This document shows, piece after piece, positions 1 through 9,606 of a DNA stretch of 64,000 nt. The DNA is taken from positions 2,542,001 through 2,606,000 of the forward strand of contig NZ_SMFZ01000001.1 of the NCBI RefSeq assembly GCF_004339565.1, read 5' to 3'. The notes beneath the pieces were generated by a model. That model was not told where the DNA came from. It saw nothing but the letters and a program-made list of their open reading frames with translations, and did not search any database. The position numbers and the translations under genes were made by a program. Source of the stretch: Pseudonocardia endophytica. GTDB taxonomy: Bacteria; Actinomycetota; Actinomycetes; Mycobacteriales; Pseudonocardiaceae. Each line of letters starts with the position of its first letter. The first letter of the stretch is position 1.

Positions 1-940
1 GCACGCGCAGCAGCGCCATCGGTGTCGGCGGGACCGGCCGCAGCACGCCGTCCACCAGAACCGCATGCCCGCGCAGCTCGATCTCCTTGCCGCCCACCGG
101 GAGCCGGCGCGCACGGGCCGGAGCCACCGACTCCAGCGTCCGCACCATCGCCCCCAGCCGGGACCGCTGCGGCTGCACGGTCGGGACGTCCAGCGCCTCC
201 AGCGGAGCGGCCGTCACCGGTCCGACGCACAGCGCCAGCACCGGTCCGCGCAGTGCGGCCACCAGCTCGTCGTGCTTCCCCCGCTCGGAGGCACGGGACA
301 GCAGGCCGGCCGCCGCCGGGGCGCTGGTGAACGCGAGCATGTCGATCCCGCCGGCCAGGACCGCGTCGAGCAGCCGGTCCAGCGGGCCGAGATCGGCAGG
401 CGGCGCCCAGCGGTACACCGGCACCGTTCGTACCTCCGCACCTGCCAGCTCCAGCGCCTCGACGACGTCGGGGAGCGGCTCCCCGTGCAGCTGCACGGCG
501 ATCCGGCGTCCCTCGACACCGCGTTCCAGCAGGTGCTCGAGCACTTCCGCGGTGGACTCCGACTCCGGCGACCACGCGTCGACCAGCCCGGACGCGCGGA
601 TCGCGCCGCGCGCCTTCGGTCCGCGGGCGAGCATCTCGCCCTGCCCGAGCGCGGCCAACAGATCCTCGCCCAGCCCCCAGCCGTCGGCGGCCTCGATCCA
701 TCCGCGGTAGCCGATACCGGTCGTCGCGACCGTGATGTCCGGCGGGTTCTCGATGAGCGCGCGCGTCGCGGTCTGCAGGTCGGTGTCGTCGGCGAGCGCG
801 ACGATCCGCAGTGCTGGTCCGTGCTGGATCGTCGCGCCACGGCGCTCCAGCATCGTCGCGAGCTCCTCGGCCCGCCGGGCCGCGGTGATCCCGACGGTGA
901 AGCCGGCCAGTGGTGGGACGGCCTCGGCGTGCGTGCTCAT
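1..940 (-). CDS. HemD-type uroporphyrinogen-III synthase / regulator, 3' end cut by window edge
   Basis: Reading leftwards from the ATG at 940, the frame stays open for about 313 codons to the window edge, so the C-terminus is missing. The first ~260 residues look like the two-lobed HemD fold (early GITAARRAEEL, later AFTSAPAA and LCVGPVTAAPLEAL). The remainder (RLPVGGKEIELRG onward) resembles the start of a winged-helix DNA-binding domain. Actinobacteria carry this HemD-plus-winged-helix architecture next to nirBD and narK (Rv0260c in M. tuberculosis, from memory), where a role in nitrite-reductase regulation or sirohaem supply is suspected. It lies 77 nt downstream of nirD on the same strand and may be the last gene of that operon. 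Whether it has synthase activity cannot be told from sequence; a dedicated regulator is the alternative. Confidence 0.8.
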   Translation of the reverse strand, partial: MSTHAEAVPPLAGFTVGITAARRAEELATMLERRGATIQHGPALRIVALADDTDLQTATRALIENPPDITVATTGIGYRGWIEAADGWGLGEDLLAALGQGEMLARGPKARGAIRASGLVDAWSPESESTAEVLEHLLERGVEGRRIAVQLHGEPLPDVVEALELAGAEVRTVPVYRWAPPADLGPLDRLLDAVLAGGIDMLAFTSAPAAAGLLSRASERGKHDELVAALRGPVLALCVGPVTAAPLEALDVPTVQPQRSRLGAMVRTLESVAPARARRLPVGGKEIELRGHAVLVDGVLRPVPPTPMALLRV

Positions 941-1017
941 TCCGGCTCCGATCCCCGGGCCGGGAACGGCGCGCGGGCGGGCCGGTGGCTGGTGCGTCGT
1001 CGCCCGGGTCCGGACGG

Positions 1018-1461
1018 TCACCGTAGCCCGATCCAGACGTCGCCGTCGTACGAACGGGGCTGGTAGACGGCCAGCGCGACGGCCGGGTCGTCGAGACAGC
1101 GGCCGTCGGCCAGGCCGAACGCCTGCTTGTGCACCGGGGACGCGACGGTCGGCACGCCACCACGGTCGCCGACGATGCCGCGGGAGATCACGGCCGCGCC
1201 GGTGAACGGGTCGATGTTGCCGACCGCGTACAGCGCCTCGTCGCCCGTCCGGAACACGGCGACCTGGACACCGCCGACGAGCGCGGCGACCCCGCGGCCG
1301 GGCTGCAGCCGGTCCAGGGCGCAGACGCGCAGCCACGCACCGGGCTCGACGCCCTCGCGGGCGGGCGGGCGGTTCTCCTGCGACGCGCGCGCCTCCGGGA
1401 GGTCGGCGGTGGTCGCGGGGTCGGCGACGCGGGACGTGGTGGTGGACGGGTCGGCGGTCAT
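1018..1461 (-). CDS. nirD: Nitrite reductase (NADH) small subunit NirD
   Basis: A 147-residue Rieske-like small subunit of assimilatory NADH-dependent nitrite reductase, partner of NirB in the cytoplasm. The C-terminal ~110 residues carry the NirD pattern (WLRVCALDRLQPGRGVAALV, then ALYAVGNIDPFTGA and SPVHKQAFGLADG) and lack the Cys-X-His Rieske cluster ligands, as is normal for NirD. The first ~40 residues are a low-complexity extension. The ATG at 1461 overlaps the nirB stop in ATGA form, so translation is probably coupled to nirB. Confidence 0.95.
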   Translation of the reverse strand: MTADPSTTTSRVADPATTADLPEARASQENRPPAREGVEPGAWLRVCALDRLQPGRGVAALVGGVQVAVFRTGDEALYAVGNIDPFTGAAVISRGIVGDRGGVPTVASPVHKQAFGLADGRCLDDPAVALAVYQPRSYDGDVWIGLR

Positions 1462-3995
1462 GCCGGCACCTCCGGGAGGCCGATCAGGACGGGGTCCTGC
1501 GAGGTCGGTGCGGGGACGTTCTGCCCGCGCTCGGTGACGAACTCGATCGTCGGGTCGGGTGTCTCGGGTGCGTTCACGAACGACACGAAGCGGGCGAGCT
1601 TCTCCGGGTCGTCCAGGACGCCACGCCATTCGTCGGCGTAGCTCTCGATGTGCCGGGCCATCGCGGCGTCCAGGTCGGCGCAGATCCCGAGCGAGTCGTC
1701 GACGATCACCTCCCGCAGGTGGTCCAGCCCGCCGTCCATCGCCTCGATCCAGGGCGCGGTGCGCTGCAGCCGCTCCGCGGTCCGGACGTAGAACATGAGG
1801 AACCGGTCGATCGTCCGGACCAGCGTCTCCGAGTCCACGCCGGCCACGAGCAGCTCGGCGTGGCGCGGGGTGAACCCGCCGTTGCCGCCGACGTAGAGGT
1901 TCCAGCCGTCTTCGGTGGCGATCACACCGAAGTCCTTGGCCCGCGCTTCCGCGCACTCGCGGGCACAGCCGGACACTCCGGACTTGAGCTTGTGCGGGCT
2001 GCGCAGACCGCGGTACCGCAGTTCCAGCTCGACGGCCATGCCGACCGAGTCCTGCACGCCGTAGCGGCACCACGTGGTGCCCACGCAGGACTTCACCGTG
2101 CGCAGCGACTTGCCGTAGGCGTGCCCGGACTCGAACCCGGCGTCGACGAGCCGCCGCCAGATCCGGGGCAGGTCCTCGACGCGCGCGCCGAACATGTCGA
2201 TCCGCTGACCGCCGGTGATCTTCGTGTAGAGCCCGAAGTCGCGGGCCACCTCGCCGATCACGATCAGCCCCTCCGGCGTGACCTCGCCGCCCGCGATCCG
2301 CGGCACGACCGAGTAGGTGCCGTTGCGCTGCAGGTTCGCCAGGAAGTGGTCGTTCGTGTCCTGCAGCGTGGCCTGCTCGCCGTCGTGGATGTGACCGTTC
2401 CCGAGTGTGGCCAGGATCGACGCGACGACGGGCTTGCAGATGTCGCATCCCGCGCCGCGCCCGTAGGTGGAGACCAGCGCGGAGAACGACGTGATCCCGG
2501 CCCCCGCGACGATCTCGAACAGCTCGGCGCGGGAGTGGTCGAAGTGCTCGCACAGCGCCTTCGACACCTCGACGCCCTGCTGCGCGAGGATCTTGGCCAG
2601 CGTCGGCACGCAGGACCCGCACGTCGTCCCGGCGCGCGTGCAGGACTTCAACGACGGCACGTCGTGCGCCCCGTCGTCGATCGCCTCGCAGAGCTGTCCC
2701 TTGGTCACCGCGTTGCACGAACAGATCTGCGCCGAGTCCGGCAGTGCCCCGGCGTCCGGCTCCGCGCCGCCTCTGGAGATCAGCGTGACCGGGTCCTCCG
2801 GCAGCGCGGACCCGACGAGCGGGCGCAGCGCGCCGTAGCGGGACGCGTCGCCGACGAGGATGCCGCCGAGCAGGGTGGACGCGTCGTCGCTCACGACGAG
2901 CTTGGAGTAGGTGCCGGCCACCGGGTCGTTGACGACGATCTCCAGCGCGCCGTCGGTGGCGCCGTGCGCGTCGCCGAAGCTGGCCACGTCGACACCGAGC
3001 AGCTTGAGCTGGGTGGACATGTCCACGTCGTCCGGGGTCATCCGGGCATCACCGCCGAGCAGCCGGTCCGCGACCACCTCGGCCATCGCGTACCCCGGCG
3101 CGACCAGCCCGTACGTCCGGCCCTGCAGCGCGGCGCACTCGCCGACGGCCCACACGTGCTCGTCGGCGGTGCGGCAGCGGTCGTCGACGAGCACGCCGCC
3201 GCGCTCCCCGACGTCGAGCCCACACTCCCGGGCCAGCGTGTCCGCGGCGCGGATGCCCGCCGAGAACACGACGACGTCGGCGTCCAGCTCGACCCCGTCG
3301 GACAGCGTCGCGACCAGCCGGTCGCGGTCCGCGGCCACGGAGTCGACGGACACGCCGGTGCGCACCCGCAGCCCCTGGTCCTCGACGAGACCGCGCAGCA
3401 GGGCGCCGCCGCCGTCGTCGACCTGGACCGGCATCAGCCGCGGCGCGATCTCCACGACCTGCGGGGAGAGCCCGAGCTGCCGCATCGCCCGCGCCGCCTC
3501 CAGACCGAGCAGTCCCCCGCCCACCACGACCGCGGACCGCCTTCCCGGCGCCGTCGTCGCGACGGCCTTCTCCGCCGCCGAGCGGATCGCGTCCAGGTCG
3601 TCGAGCGTGCGGTAGACGAAGCAGCCCGGCAGGTCCTTGCCGGGCACCGGGGGCACGAACGGGACGGAGCCGGTGGCGAGCACCAGCGCGTCGTAGTCCA
3701 GCGTGCGCCCGGACGCGGTGGTGACCCGGCGTGCGTCGCGGTCGATCGCGGAGACCGGGTCGCCGAGGTGGTACGTGACGCGCTCGTCGGCGCGCAGGGA
3801 CTCGTCGTCGAGGCGCAGATCCTCCTCGGTCGCTCCGTCCACGTAGGACGAGAGGGCGACGCGGTCGTACGCGCGCCGGTCCTCCTCGCCGAGGACTGTG
3901 ATCGCCCACTCGCCGGGCGCATCCCGGTCACGGAGGGCGGACACCACCCGGTGCCCGACCATGCCGTTGCCCACCACCACGAGCCGCTTGCCCAT
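1458..3995 (-). CDS. nirB: Nitrite reductase (NADH) large subunit NirB
   Basis: An 845-residue cytoplasmic enzyme reducing nitrite to ammonium with NADH. Domains in order: N-terminal FAD/NAD(P)-binding region starting MGKRLVVVGNGMVG; BFD-type [2Fe-2S] domain near residues 420-475 (CSCNAVTKGQ ... CTRAGTTCGSC); ferredoxin-like half domain; C-terminal sirohaem/[4Fe-4S] domain with CVGTTWC near 637 and SGCAREC near 675 supplying the four cluster cysteines. Length matches the family. An in-frame upstream extension exists, but the ATG at 3995 begins exactly with the Rossmann strand, so it is taken as the start. The narK stop is 186 nt upstream, leaving room for a promoter. No convincing GlnR box was found there. 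Confidence 0.96.
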   Translation of the reverse strand: MGKRLVVVGNGMVGHRVVSALRDRDAPGEWAITVLGEEDRRAYDRVALSSYVDGATEEDLRLDDESLRADERVTYHLGDPVSAIDRDARRVTTASGRTLDYDALVLATGSVPFVPPVPGKDLPGCFVYRTLDDLDAIRSAAEKAVATTAPGRRSAVVVGGGLLGLEAARAMRQLGLSPQVVEIAPRLMPVQVDDGGGALLRGLVEDQGLRVRTGVSVDSVAADRDRLVATLSDGVELDADVVVFSAGIRAADTLARECGLDVGERGGVLVDDRCRTADEHVWAVGECAALQGRTYGLVAPGYAMAEVVADRLLGGDARMTPDDVDMSTQLKLLGVDVASFGDAHGATDGALEIVVNDPVAGTYSKLVVSDDASTLLGGILVGDASRYGALRPLVGSALPEDPVTLISRGGAEPDAGALPDSAQICSCNAVTKGQLCEAIDDGAHDVPSLKSCTRAGTTCGSCVPTLAKILAQQGVEVSKALCEHFDHSRAELFEIVAGAGITSFSALVSTYGRGAGCDICKPVVASILATLGNGHIHDGEQATLQDTNDHFLANLQRNGTYSVVPRIAGGEVTPEGLIVIGEVARDFGLYTKITGGQRIDMFGARVEDLPRIWRRLVDAGFESGHAYGKSLRTVKSCVGTTWCRYGVQDSVGMAVELELRYRGLRSPHKLKSGVSGCARECAEARAKDFGVIATEDGWNLYVGGNGGFTPRHAELLVAGVDSETLVRTIDRFLMFYVRTAERLQRTAPWIEAMDGGLDHLREVIVDDSLGICADLDAAMARHIESYADEWRGVLDDPEKLARFVSFVNAPETPDPTIEFVTERGQNVPAPTSQDPVLIGLPEVPA

Positions 3996-4143
3996 GGACC
4001 CGACGCTAGGAACCGCAGATGACGACGAGGACACCCCCGATGACGTGGGCGTTACGAGGTGCTCCCCGGCGCGGGTGCCCGGCGTGAGCGGCCACGGCAC
4101 GACGGCACCGCACCGTTGCGTCGGGCGTCCGACGAGCGGGGTG

Positions 4144-4176
4144 GGGGGTTCCCTTCGGGGGCGGTGCCCCGGACCC
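4144..4176 (-). terminator. Probable terminator of narK
   Basis: A GC-rich imperfect hairpin lies within 40 nt after the narK stop (inner GGGGC-ACC-GCCCC, outer GGGGTCC pairing with GGAACCCC in the minus-strand sense). There is no U-tract, which is common for actinobacterial terminators. It separates narK from the nirB promoter region. Confidence 0.45.
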
Positions 4177-4180
4177 CGGG

Positions 4181-5536
4181 TCAGACCCTGGCGAACGCCA
4201 CGTCCGAGCGGTCGGCTCCGACCGGCTGGCTCCGCAGGTAGACCGCCCAGGTGACGGCCATGCACAGCAGGTAGAACACGAGGAACGACCAGAACGCGGG
4301 CGCTCCGGTCTTCGCCGTCAGGAACGACTCCCGGAACGCCAGGTTGATCAGCACACCGCCGAGCGCACCGACCGCGCCGACGATCCCGATGACCGCGCCG
4401 GACACCCGTCGCGCCATGGCCAGCTCGGTGGCCTCGTCGCCACCGGACGCGATGTTCGCCTTCGCCCGGCTGGTGAAGATCGCCGGGATCATCTTGTACG
4501 TCGAGCCGTTGCCGATCCCGGTGAGCGCGAACAGCACCACGAAACCGATCGTGAACACGGCCAGCGAGTCCACCGCCGACGCCGCGATGACGACCGCCGT
4601 GGCCACGGCCATCCCGATGAAGTTGAGCATCGTGACCTTCGCGCCGCCGTAGCGGTCGGCGAGCCTGCCGCCGACCGGCCGGATCAGGGACCCGATCAGC
4701 GGGCCGATGAACGTCACGGCCGCGGCCTGCAACGGGGTGCGGCCGAACTGGTTCTGCAGGACCAGACCGAACGCGAACGAGTAGCCGATGAACGACCCGA
4801 ACGTCCCGATGTAGAGGAAGGACATGATCCAGGTCTGGCGGTCCTTGCACGCCTCGGCGAACGCGCCGGTGTCGTTGGAGACGGCCGCGATGTTGTCCAT
4901 CCGCGTCCATGCGCCCGCCACCGCGATCAGGATCAGCGGGACGTAGATCCACAGCAGCACCCGGGGCGAGCCCGCGCCCGCCGTCGCGATCACGAGCAGG
5001 CCGAGCAGCTGGACGACGGCGACGCCGAGGTTCCCGCCGCCCGCGTTCAGTCCGAGCGCCCAGCCCTTCGCCTTGTCCGGGTAGAAGGCGTTGATGTTGG
5101 TCATCGACGACGCGAAGTTCCCGCCGCCGACGCCCGCGACGGCGGCGGCGACCAGCAGCGTGCCGAACGAGACGCCCGGGTCCATCACGACCAGCGCGAA
5201 GATCGTCGGCGCCAGCAGGAGGGCCGCACTGATGATCGTCCAGTTCCGGCCGCCGAAGCGGGCGACGGCGAACGTGTACGGCAGCCGCAGGACGGCCCCG
5301 ATCAGCGTCGGGAACGCGACCAGGAAGAACTTCTGCGCGGCGTCGAACCCGTATTCCGGCCCCATGAACAGGACCAGGACGGACCAGATGCTCCAGATCG
5401 AGAAGCCGATGTGCTCGGACAGGATCGAGAACCACAGGTTCCGGGTGGCGATCCGCTTACCGGTGCTCTCCCAGAACCCCGGATTCTCCGGTTCCCAGTG
5501 CTCGATCCATCTGCCGCCCAGCCTCGGTGTCGTCAC
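4181..5536 (-). CDS. narK: Nitrate/nitrite transporter, NarK family
   Basis: A 451-residue major-facilitator protein with about twelve hydrophobic segments. It carries two glycine-rich NarK signatures (AGVGGGNFASSMTNIN near 130-145 and GIGNGSTYKMIPAIF near 345-360), typical of nitrate/nitrite porters. The GTG at 5536 is preceded by GGGAG six nt upstream. Next to nirB it most likely imports nitrate or exports/imports nitrite for assimilation. No nitrate reductase is present in this window, so the substrate is not decided here. Confidence 0.93.
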   Translation of the reverse strand: MTTPRLGGRWIEHWEPENPGFWESTGKRIATRNLWFSILSEHIGFSIWSIWSVLVLFMGPEYGFDAAQKFFLVAFPTLIGAVLRLPYTFAVARFGGRNWTIISAALLLAPTIFALVVMDPGVSFGTLLVAAAVAGVGGGNFASSMTNINAFYPDKAKGWALGLNAGGGNLGVAVVQLLGLLVIATAGAGSPRVLLWIYVPLILIAVAGAWTRMDNIAAVSNDTGAFAEACKDRQTWIMSFLYIGTFGSFIGYSFAFGLVLQNQFGRTPLQAAAVTFIGPLIGSLIRPVGGRLADRYGGAKVTMLNFIGMAVATAVVIAASAVDSLAVFTIGFVVLFALTGIGNGSTYKMIPAIFTSRAKANIASGGDEATELAMARRVSGAVIGIVGAVGALGGVLINLAFRESFLTAKTGAPAFWSFLVFYLLCMAVTWAVYLRSQPVGADRSDVAFARV

Positions 5537-5660
5537 GTGCTTCTCCCACCAGCAGTCGTCGGGGTCGCGACGACGGTAGGAAGATCCGGTTGCGACGATG
5601 TCGGCCTCGCGTGACGGGCCGGAAAACCCCTGCTCCCCGACGGGAGACGCGGCTGTGAGG

Positions 5661-6488
5661 TCAGATGCGGCGGCTGAGCATCCCCGCGACCCGCTCCAGC
5701 CCGGACAGCGACGACGGCGTGGCGTCCGGGTGCTGGGCGTGCAGCGCCAGCCGGTGCAGCAGCGCGCGCAGCAGCACCTGCGGCCACTCGGTGAGCTCCG
5801 ACCACCGCTCGATCAGCGACTCCTCGGCTCCACCCCAGGCGATCGCGTCCACGACGACGACGGCGGCTGCCCATTCCGCGGGCCGCCAGAACGGCACCAG
5901 GTCGAGGACGGCGGGAACGCCGGAGCGGTCGAACAGCGTCGCCCCGAACAGCTCGCCGTGCACGATCTGCGGGGTGAGCCGGACGGTGCGACGGTGCGCG
6001 GCCAGCTCGGAGAACAGCGTCCCGCCGGTCGCCGGGTCGAGGTCGAGCTTCCGCTCGCCGAACGCGGCGGCGGCGGAGCGGGTCAGCAGGTCGTCCCGAT
6101 CGTCGAGCAGGCGGGGGCGCAGGACGGACGCGGTCGCGGCGTGCAGGCGCAGGGAGGCGGCGACGACGTCGTCGTGCCGCGGTTCGGCCGTACCCGGCAG
6201 GTGACGGGACGCCGCCCAGCCCGCAACGACCCATCGGCCGTCCGAGGACCGCACGGGGCGGGCCAGGCGGACGCCGTCGACGTCCAGGTTCTCCAGCACG
6301 GTCGCCGACCACGCGGCGACGACGTTGTCCGACACCGGCCGGAGCAGCACGTCGCCGCAGTGCCACGCGCGCTGACCGGCCCAGACCACGGGTCGCGGCA
6401 CCGCGTCCCGGACACCGAAGGCGACCCGGACGTGCTCCGGCAGGGCGCTCGCCGCCGGGGCGGGCGTGAGCGTACGGGCGGTGGTCAC
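5661..6488 (-). CDS. TIGR02569-family actinobacterial protein (phosphotransferase-like)
   Basis: A 275-residue protein recognised as the actinobacteria-restricted TIGR02569 family (Rv3205c in M. tuberculosis, from memory). It resembles a reduced aminoglycoside-phosphotransferase fold: VHGELFGATLF near residues 180-190 sits where APH proteins have the HxDxxxxN catalytic loop, with E for D, and DLVPFWRP follows where the metal-binding DxD-like segment would be. Function is unknown; the altered loop argues against a normal kinase. The GTG at 6488 is the best start because no hydrophobic or conserved sequence continues upstream. It lies downstream of moeZ and the repeat protein on the same strand, as in mycobacteria. 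Confidence 0.82.
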   Translation of the reverse strand: MTTARTLTPAPAASALPEHVRVAFGVRDAVPRPVVWAGQRAWHCGDVLLRPVSDNVVAAWSATVLENLDVDGVRLARPVRSSDGRWVVAGWAASRHLPGTAEPRHDDVVAASLRLHAATASVLRPRLLDDRDDLLTRSAAAAFGERKLDLDPATGGTLFSELAAHRRTVRLTPQIVHGELFGATLFDRSGVPAVLDLVPFWRPAEWAAAVVVVDAIAWGGAEESLIERWSELTEWPQVLLRALLHRLALHAQHPDATPSSLSGLERVAGMLSRRI

Positions 6489-6573
6489 GGCCGGACGGTA
6501 CCTCCGCCGGCCCCCACACGGGGTAGCGCCACGCGGCCGCCCGACGAAAGTCCGCCCGCCGGCGCAGGTCCTC

Positions 6574-9500
6574 CTACGCGCCGGCCGCCTTGTCGCCGGA
6601 CCCGGCGGACGCCGTCTGGCCCGATCCGGACGTCGCCGTGGCGTTCGCCGACCCGCCCTTCGCGCTGGCCGACGCCGTGGCGGAGCCCGCCGACGCGGTG
6701 GCCGATCCGTTGGACGCGCTCGCGCTCGCCGTCGTGGTGGTGCCGTTGACGGTGGACGACGCGTGCGCCGAGCCGCTGCGCTCGGTGTAGCCGGGACCGT
6801 TCGCACTGTTCGACGACCGGGAACCGTCCGACTTCTGACCGCCGTCCGACTTCTGACCGCCGTCCGACTTCTGACCGCCGTCCGACTTCTGACCGCCGTC
6901 CGACTTCTGACCGCCGCCGGAGTTCTGACCGCCGCCGGAGTTCTGCGAGCCGTTCGCCTTCCGGCCCCCGTCCGACGTCTGGGCCGCCCCGCCCGACCCC
7001 TGCGAACGATCCGCGTTCTGCGAGCCGTCCGACGTCGCGTTGTCGGACCGGGAGTTGTGCGACGACGTGCCGCCGGACTTCTGCGACCCGTCGGACTTCT
7101 GCGACCCGTCGGACTTCTGCGCGCTCCCGGACCGATCGTGCGTCCGGTTGCCGTCGGACTTCTGAGCGCCGTCCGAGCGCTGGGTGCCGCCGGATCCGCC
7201 GTCCGGGAGCTGACCGTTGCCGGACCGCTGGCCCGAGCGGTCGTTGCGCTGCCCGTCCTGGCCGCCGGCGCTGCCGCCGCCGTTCTGCCCGCCGGCGCTG
7301 CCGCTGCCGTTCTGCCCGCCGGCGCTGCCGCTGCCGTTCTGCCCGCCGGAGCGAGCACCGTCACGGGACCGGTCCGCGCCGTCGGCGCCGTTGCCCTGAG
7401 CGCCGGTGCGGTCGCCGTTGTTCGTCGCGCGGAACGTCGCGTCGTCGGTGTTGCGCGCACCCGACGAGCCGTCGCCGACAACCCACCGGGTCATCGGTCC
7501 CGTGGGGTTCGACTGCCCGTTCGAGCCGTTCGCGCCGTTCGCGCCGTTCGCGCCGTCGCGTTTCTGGTCGGACCGATCCTGGCCGTCGCGGTCGGTCCCG
7601 TTCGGGGCGTTCCGGTCGGCGCCGTCGCGTCCGCCGGAGCCACTGTTCCGGTCGCCGCGGTTCCGGTCGCCGCTGTTCCGGTCGCCGCTGTCGCCCCGGT
7701 CGCCGCCGAGTCCGAGCGCTCCCGCCAGCCCGCCGCCCTTGTCGTCGCTGCGCTTGTCGTCGCTGCGCTTGTCGTCGCTGCGCTTGTCGCCGCCGGCGCC
7801 GCGGTCGTTCCCGTTGCTCCGGTCCTTGCCGTCGTTCCGGTCCTTGCCGTCGTTCCGGTCCTTGCCGTCGTTCCGGTCCTTGCCGTCACCCCCGCCACCG
7901 CCGAGTCCGATCGCCCCCAGCACGCCGCCATCGTTGCGGTCGCCACCGTTGCGGTCGCCACCGTCGCGCTTCTGCTCGTTCCCACCCCGGTCCGAGCCGG
8001 TGCCCTTGTCCCGCCCGGCGGTGCGATCACCGCTCCGGTCACGGTCCGGCCTGCGCTCCTGGTCACGGTCGCGGCTGCCGGACGGCCCGTCCTTCTTCGT
8101 CGCGTCGCTTCCGCCGCCGGTCAGCCCACCCAGCGCGTCGCCCGCGGCGCCGACGACCTGGCCGACCGGCCCACCGCGACCGGCCGGCTGCACGTCCGGC
8201 TGCCGCCGGTCCGACCCGGCCGTCCGTGCGCGGTCCCCGCCGGACTGTGCCGTGCGGTCCCCACCGGACCGTCCGCGGTCCCTGCTCCTGTCGTCGGCCT
8301 TCGCACCGGCCTTCGCACCGGCCTTCCCGCCGGCCTTCGCCTTGTCGCCGCCGACGATCCGGCCCACGCCGTCCGCGGCGTCGTGTACGGCCGTCGTCAG
8401 CGCCTGCGCAGGGCCCCGGTCCGATCCGGTCCCCGCGTTCTGCCTGTTCCGTTCGGCACGCGGCTCCGACTCGTCGCGCGGGCCGCGCGGGTCGGGGGGA
8501 CCGCTCGTCGTGACCTGGTTGCCCGGGCGGTCGCCGTCGCCCTCGCGCCCGCCGGCGAGCACCTGCGGCGGGTTCGGGACGGACGTCCGCTCCGGCGTCC
8601 TCGTGGGCTCGCCCCGGGTCAGCGCCAGCACGTCCCCGGTGACGCGGTCGGTCTCGGCGGCGTCGGAGGGAAGGACCGTCCGGCGTGCGACGGAGACGTT
8701 CTCGTTCAGCGAGCGCAGCTCGTCGCGCTTGGCGTCCCGCTGGCGGGCGCGCATGTCGCGCTGCTCGTCGAGGGCGGCGATCGCGGCGACCTGGTCCGGG
8801 GTGCGCGCGCCGGCCGGAGGCAGGTCGGCGACGACGCCCTCGAGCTGGGAGAGCTGCTGGTCGGCCAGCGCGAGATCGTCGCCCGCCTTCCGCAGCGACT
8901 GGTACGCGTCGAGCTGCGAGGTGATGGCCGCGCGTTGCTGCATCAGCACGGCGCGGCGCTGTCCCAGCTGCTGGACGGCGACCGGCCGGGTGGACACGGC
9001 CCGCGTCGGGTCGCGCTGCACGGCCTGCCAGGCGAGCTCGGTGCGGTTCAGCGTGTCGAGCTGGCGGTCCAGACCGGCCAGCGCGACCCGGGCCTGGCCC
9101 GCCCACTCGTCGGCGCTCATCTCGCGGGGCGCCGCCGTCGGCGGCGTGGCCGGCACCGACGACGAGGTCAACGCGTAGCCACCGACCAGCACGGCCGTCG
9201 CGCCGATGATCGCGAGCGTCCGCTTGTGCCGCATCAGCATGCGGGGCACGGTCAGACGCGGCGCGGTGGCGGGCCGCTCCTCGGTCCGCGCGGCGAGCCG
9301 GTCCCGGCCCACGCGCGCCGGCTCGAGCATCGAGGAGCCCGCATCCGGCTCGTCGTCCGGCCCGGGCTCGGCGACGGACGACGACGGGTCGAACGACGAC
9401 GGGACGGGCGACGACTCCTCGCGCAGCCACGGCAGCGTCTCGGCCAGTCGGACGTCCGACTGGGTGGCCTGGCGGCGGGCCCGCCGGGCGGCGGCGCGGT

Positions 9501-9606
9501 GGGCGGCCGTGCAGTAGCGCCGCTCCGGGCGGCCGGGCACGACCTCGATCGGCTCGTCGCACCCCGACAACGCGCAGTGCCTCGCCTCGCCCGTGCCGTC
9601 GTCCAC
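6574..9606 (-). CDS. Giant low-complexity single-pass membrane protein with N-terminal zinc-ribbon-like motif
   Basis: 1010 residues of unknown function. Residues 10-37 hold a C-x4-C...YC-x3-H motif (C11, C16, C32, H36) followed by an Arg/Ala-rich helix, like short cytoplasmic zinc-ribbon domains. One membrane segment lies near 127-147 after a basic MRHKR. Residues ~150-310 are charged and heptad-like (coiled coil probable). The remaining ~650 residues are hydrophilic repeats rich in G, D, N, S, R, Q and K: DGKDRN x4, KRSDD x3, GGQNGSGSA x3, QKSDG many times, then an Ala/Ser/Thr tail. Type II topology would put the repeats outside the cell. The long open frame with ordered, frame-respecting repeats supports a real gene; the opposite strand is also open only because of the repeats. 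Confidence 0.75.
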   Translation of the reverse strand: MDDGTGEARHCALSGCDEPIEVVPGRPERRYCTAAHRAAARRARRQATQSDVRLAETLPWLREESSPVPSSFDPSSSVAEPGPDDEPDAGSSMLEPARVGRDRLAARTEERPATAPRLTVPRMLMRHKRTLAIIGATAVLVGGYALTSSSVPATPPTAAPREMSADEWAGQARVALAGLDRQLDTLNRTELAWQAVQRDPTRAVSTRPVAVQQLGQRRAVLMQQRAAITSQLDAYQSLRKAGDDLALADQQLSQLEGVVADLPPAGARTPDQVAAIAALDEQRDMRARQRDAKRDELRSLNENVSVARRTVLPSDAAETDRVTGDVLALTRGEPTRTPERTSVPNPPQVLAGGREGDGDRPGNQVTTSGPPDPRGPRDESEPRAERNRQNAGTGSDRGPAQALTTAVHDAADGVGRIVGGDKAKAGGKAGAKAGAKADDRSRDRGRSGGDRTAQSGGDRARTAGSDRRQPDVQPAGRGGPVGQVVGAAGDALGGLTGGGSDATKKDGPSGSRDRDQERRPDRDRSGDRTAGRDKGTGSDRGGNEQKRDGGDRNGGDRNDGGVLGAIGLGGGGGDGKDRNDGKDRNDGKDRNDGKDRSNGNDRGAGGDKRSDDKRSDDKRSDDKGGGLAGALGLGGDRGDSGDRNSGDRNRGDRNSGSGGRDGADRNAPNGTDRDGQDRSDQKRDGANGANGANGSNGQSNPTGPMTRWVVGDGSSGARNTDDATFRATNNGDRTGAQGNGADGADRSRDGARSGGQNGSGSAGGQNGSGSAGGQNGGGSAGGQDGQRNDRSGQRSGNGQLPDGGSGGTQRSDGAQKSDGNRTHDRSGSAQKSDGSQKSDGSQKSGGTSSHNSRSDNATSDGSQNADRSQGSGGAAQTSDGGRKANGSQNSGGGQNSGGGQKSDGGQKSDGGQKSDGGQKSDGGQKSDGSRSSNSANGPGYTERSGSAHASSTVNGTTTTASASASNGSATASAGSATASASAKGGSANATATSGSGQTASAGSGDKAAGA

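Noticed and set aside
4000..4143. GTTAC/GTAAC words upstream of nirB as a GlnR box
   Set aside because: The two half sites with the required spacing are not present.
6830..7890. Periodic DNA repeats that could be a CRISPR or VNTR array
   Set aside because: They follow codon frame and encode ordered peptide repeats inside a long open gene.
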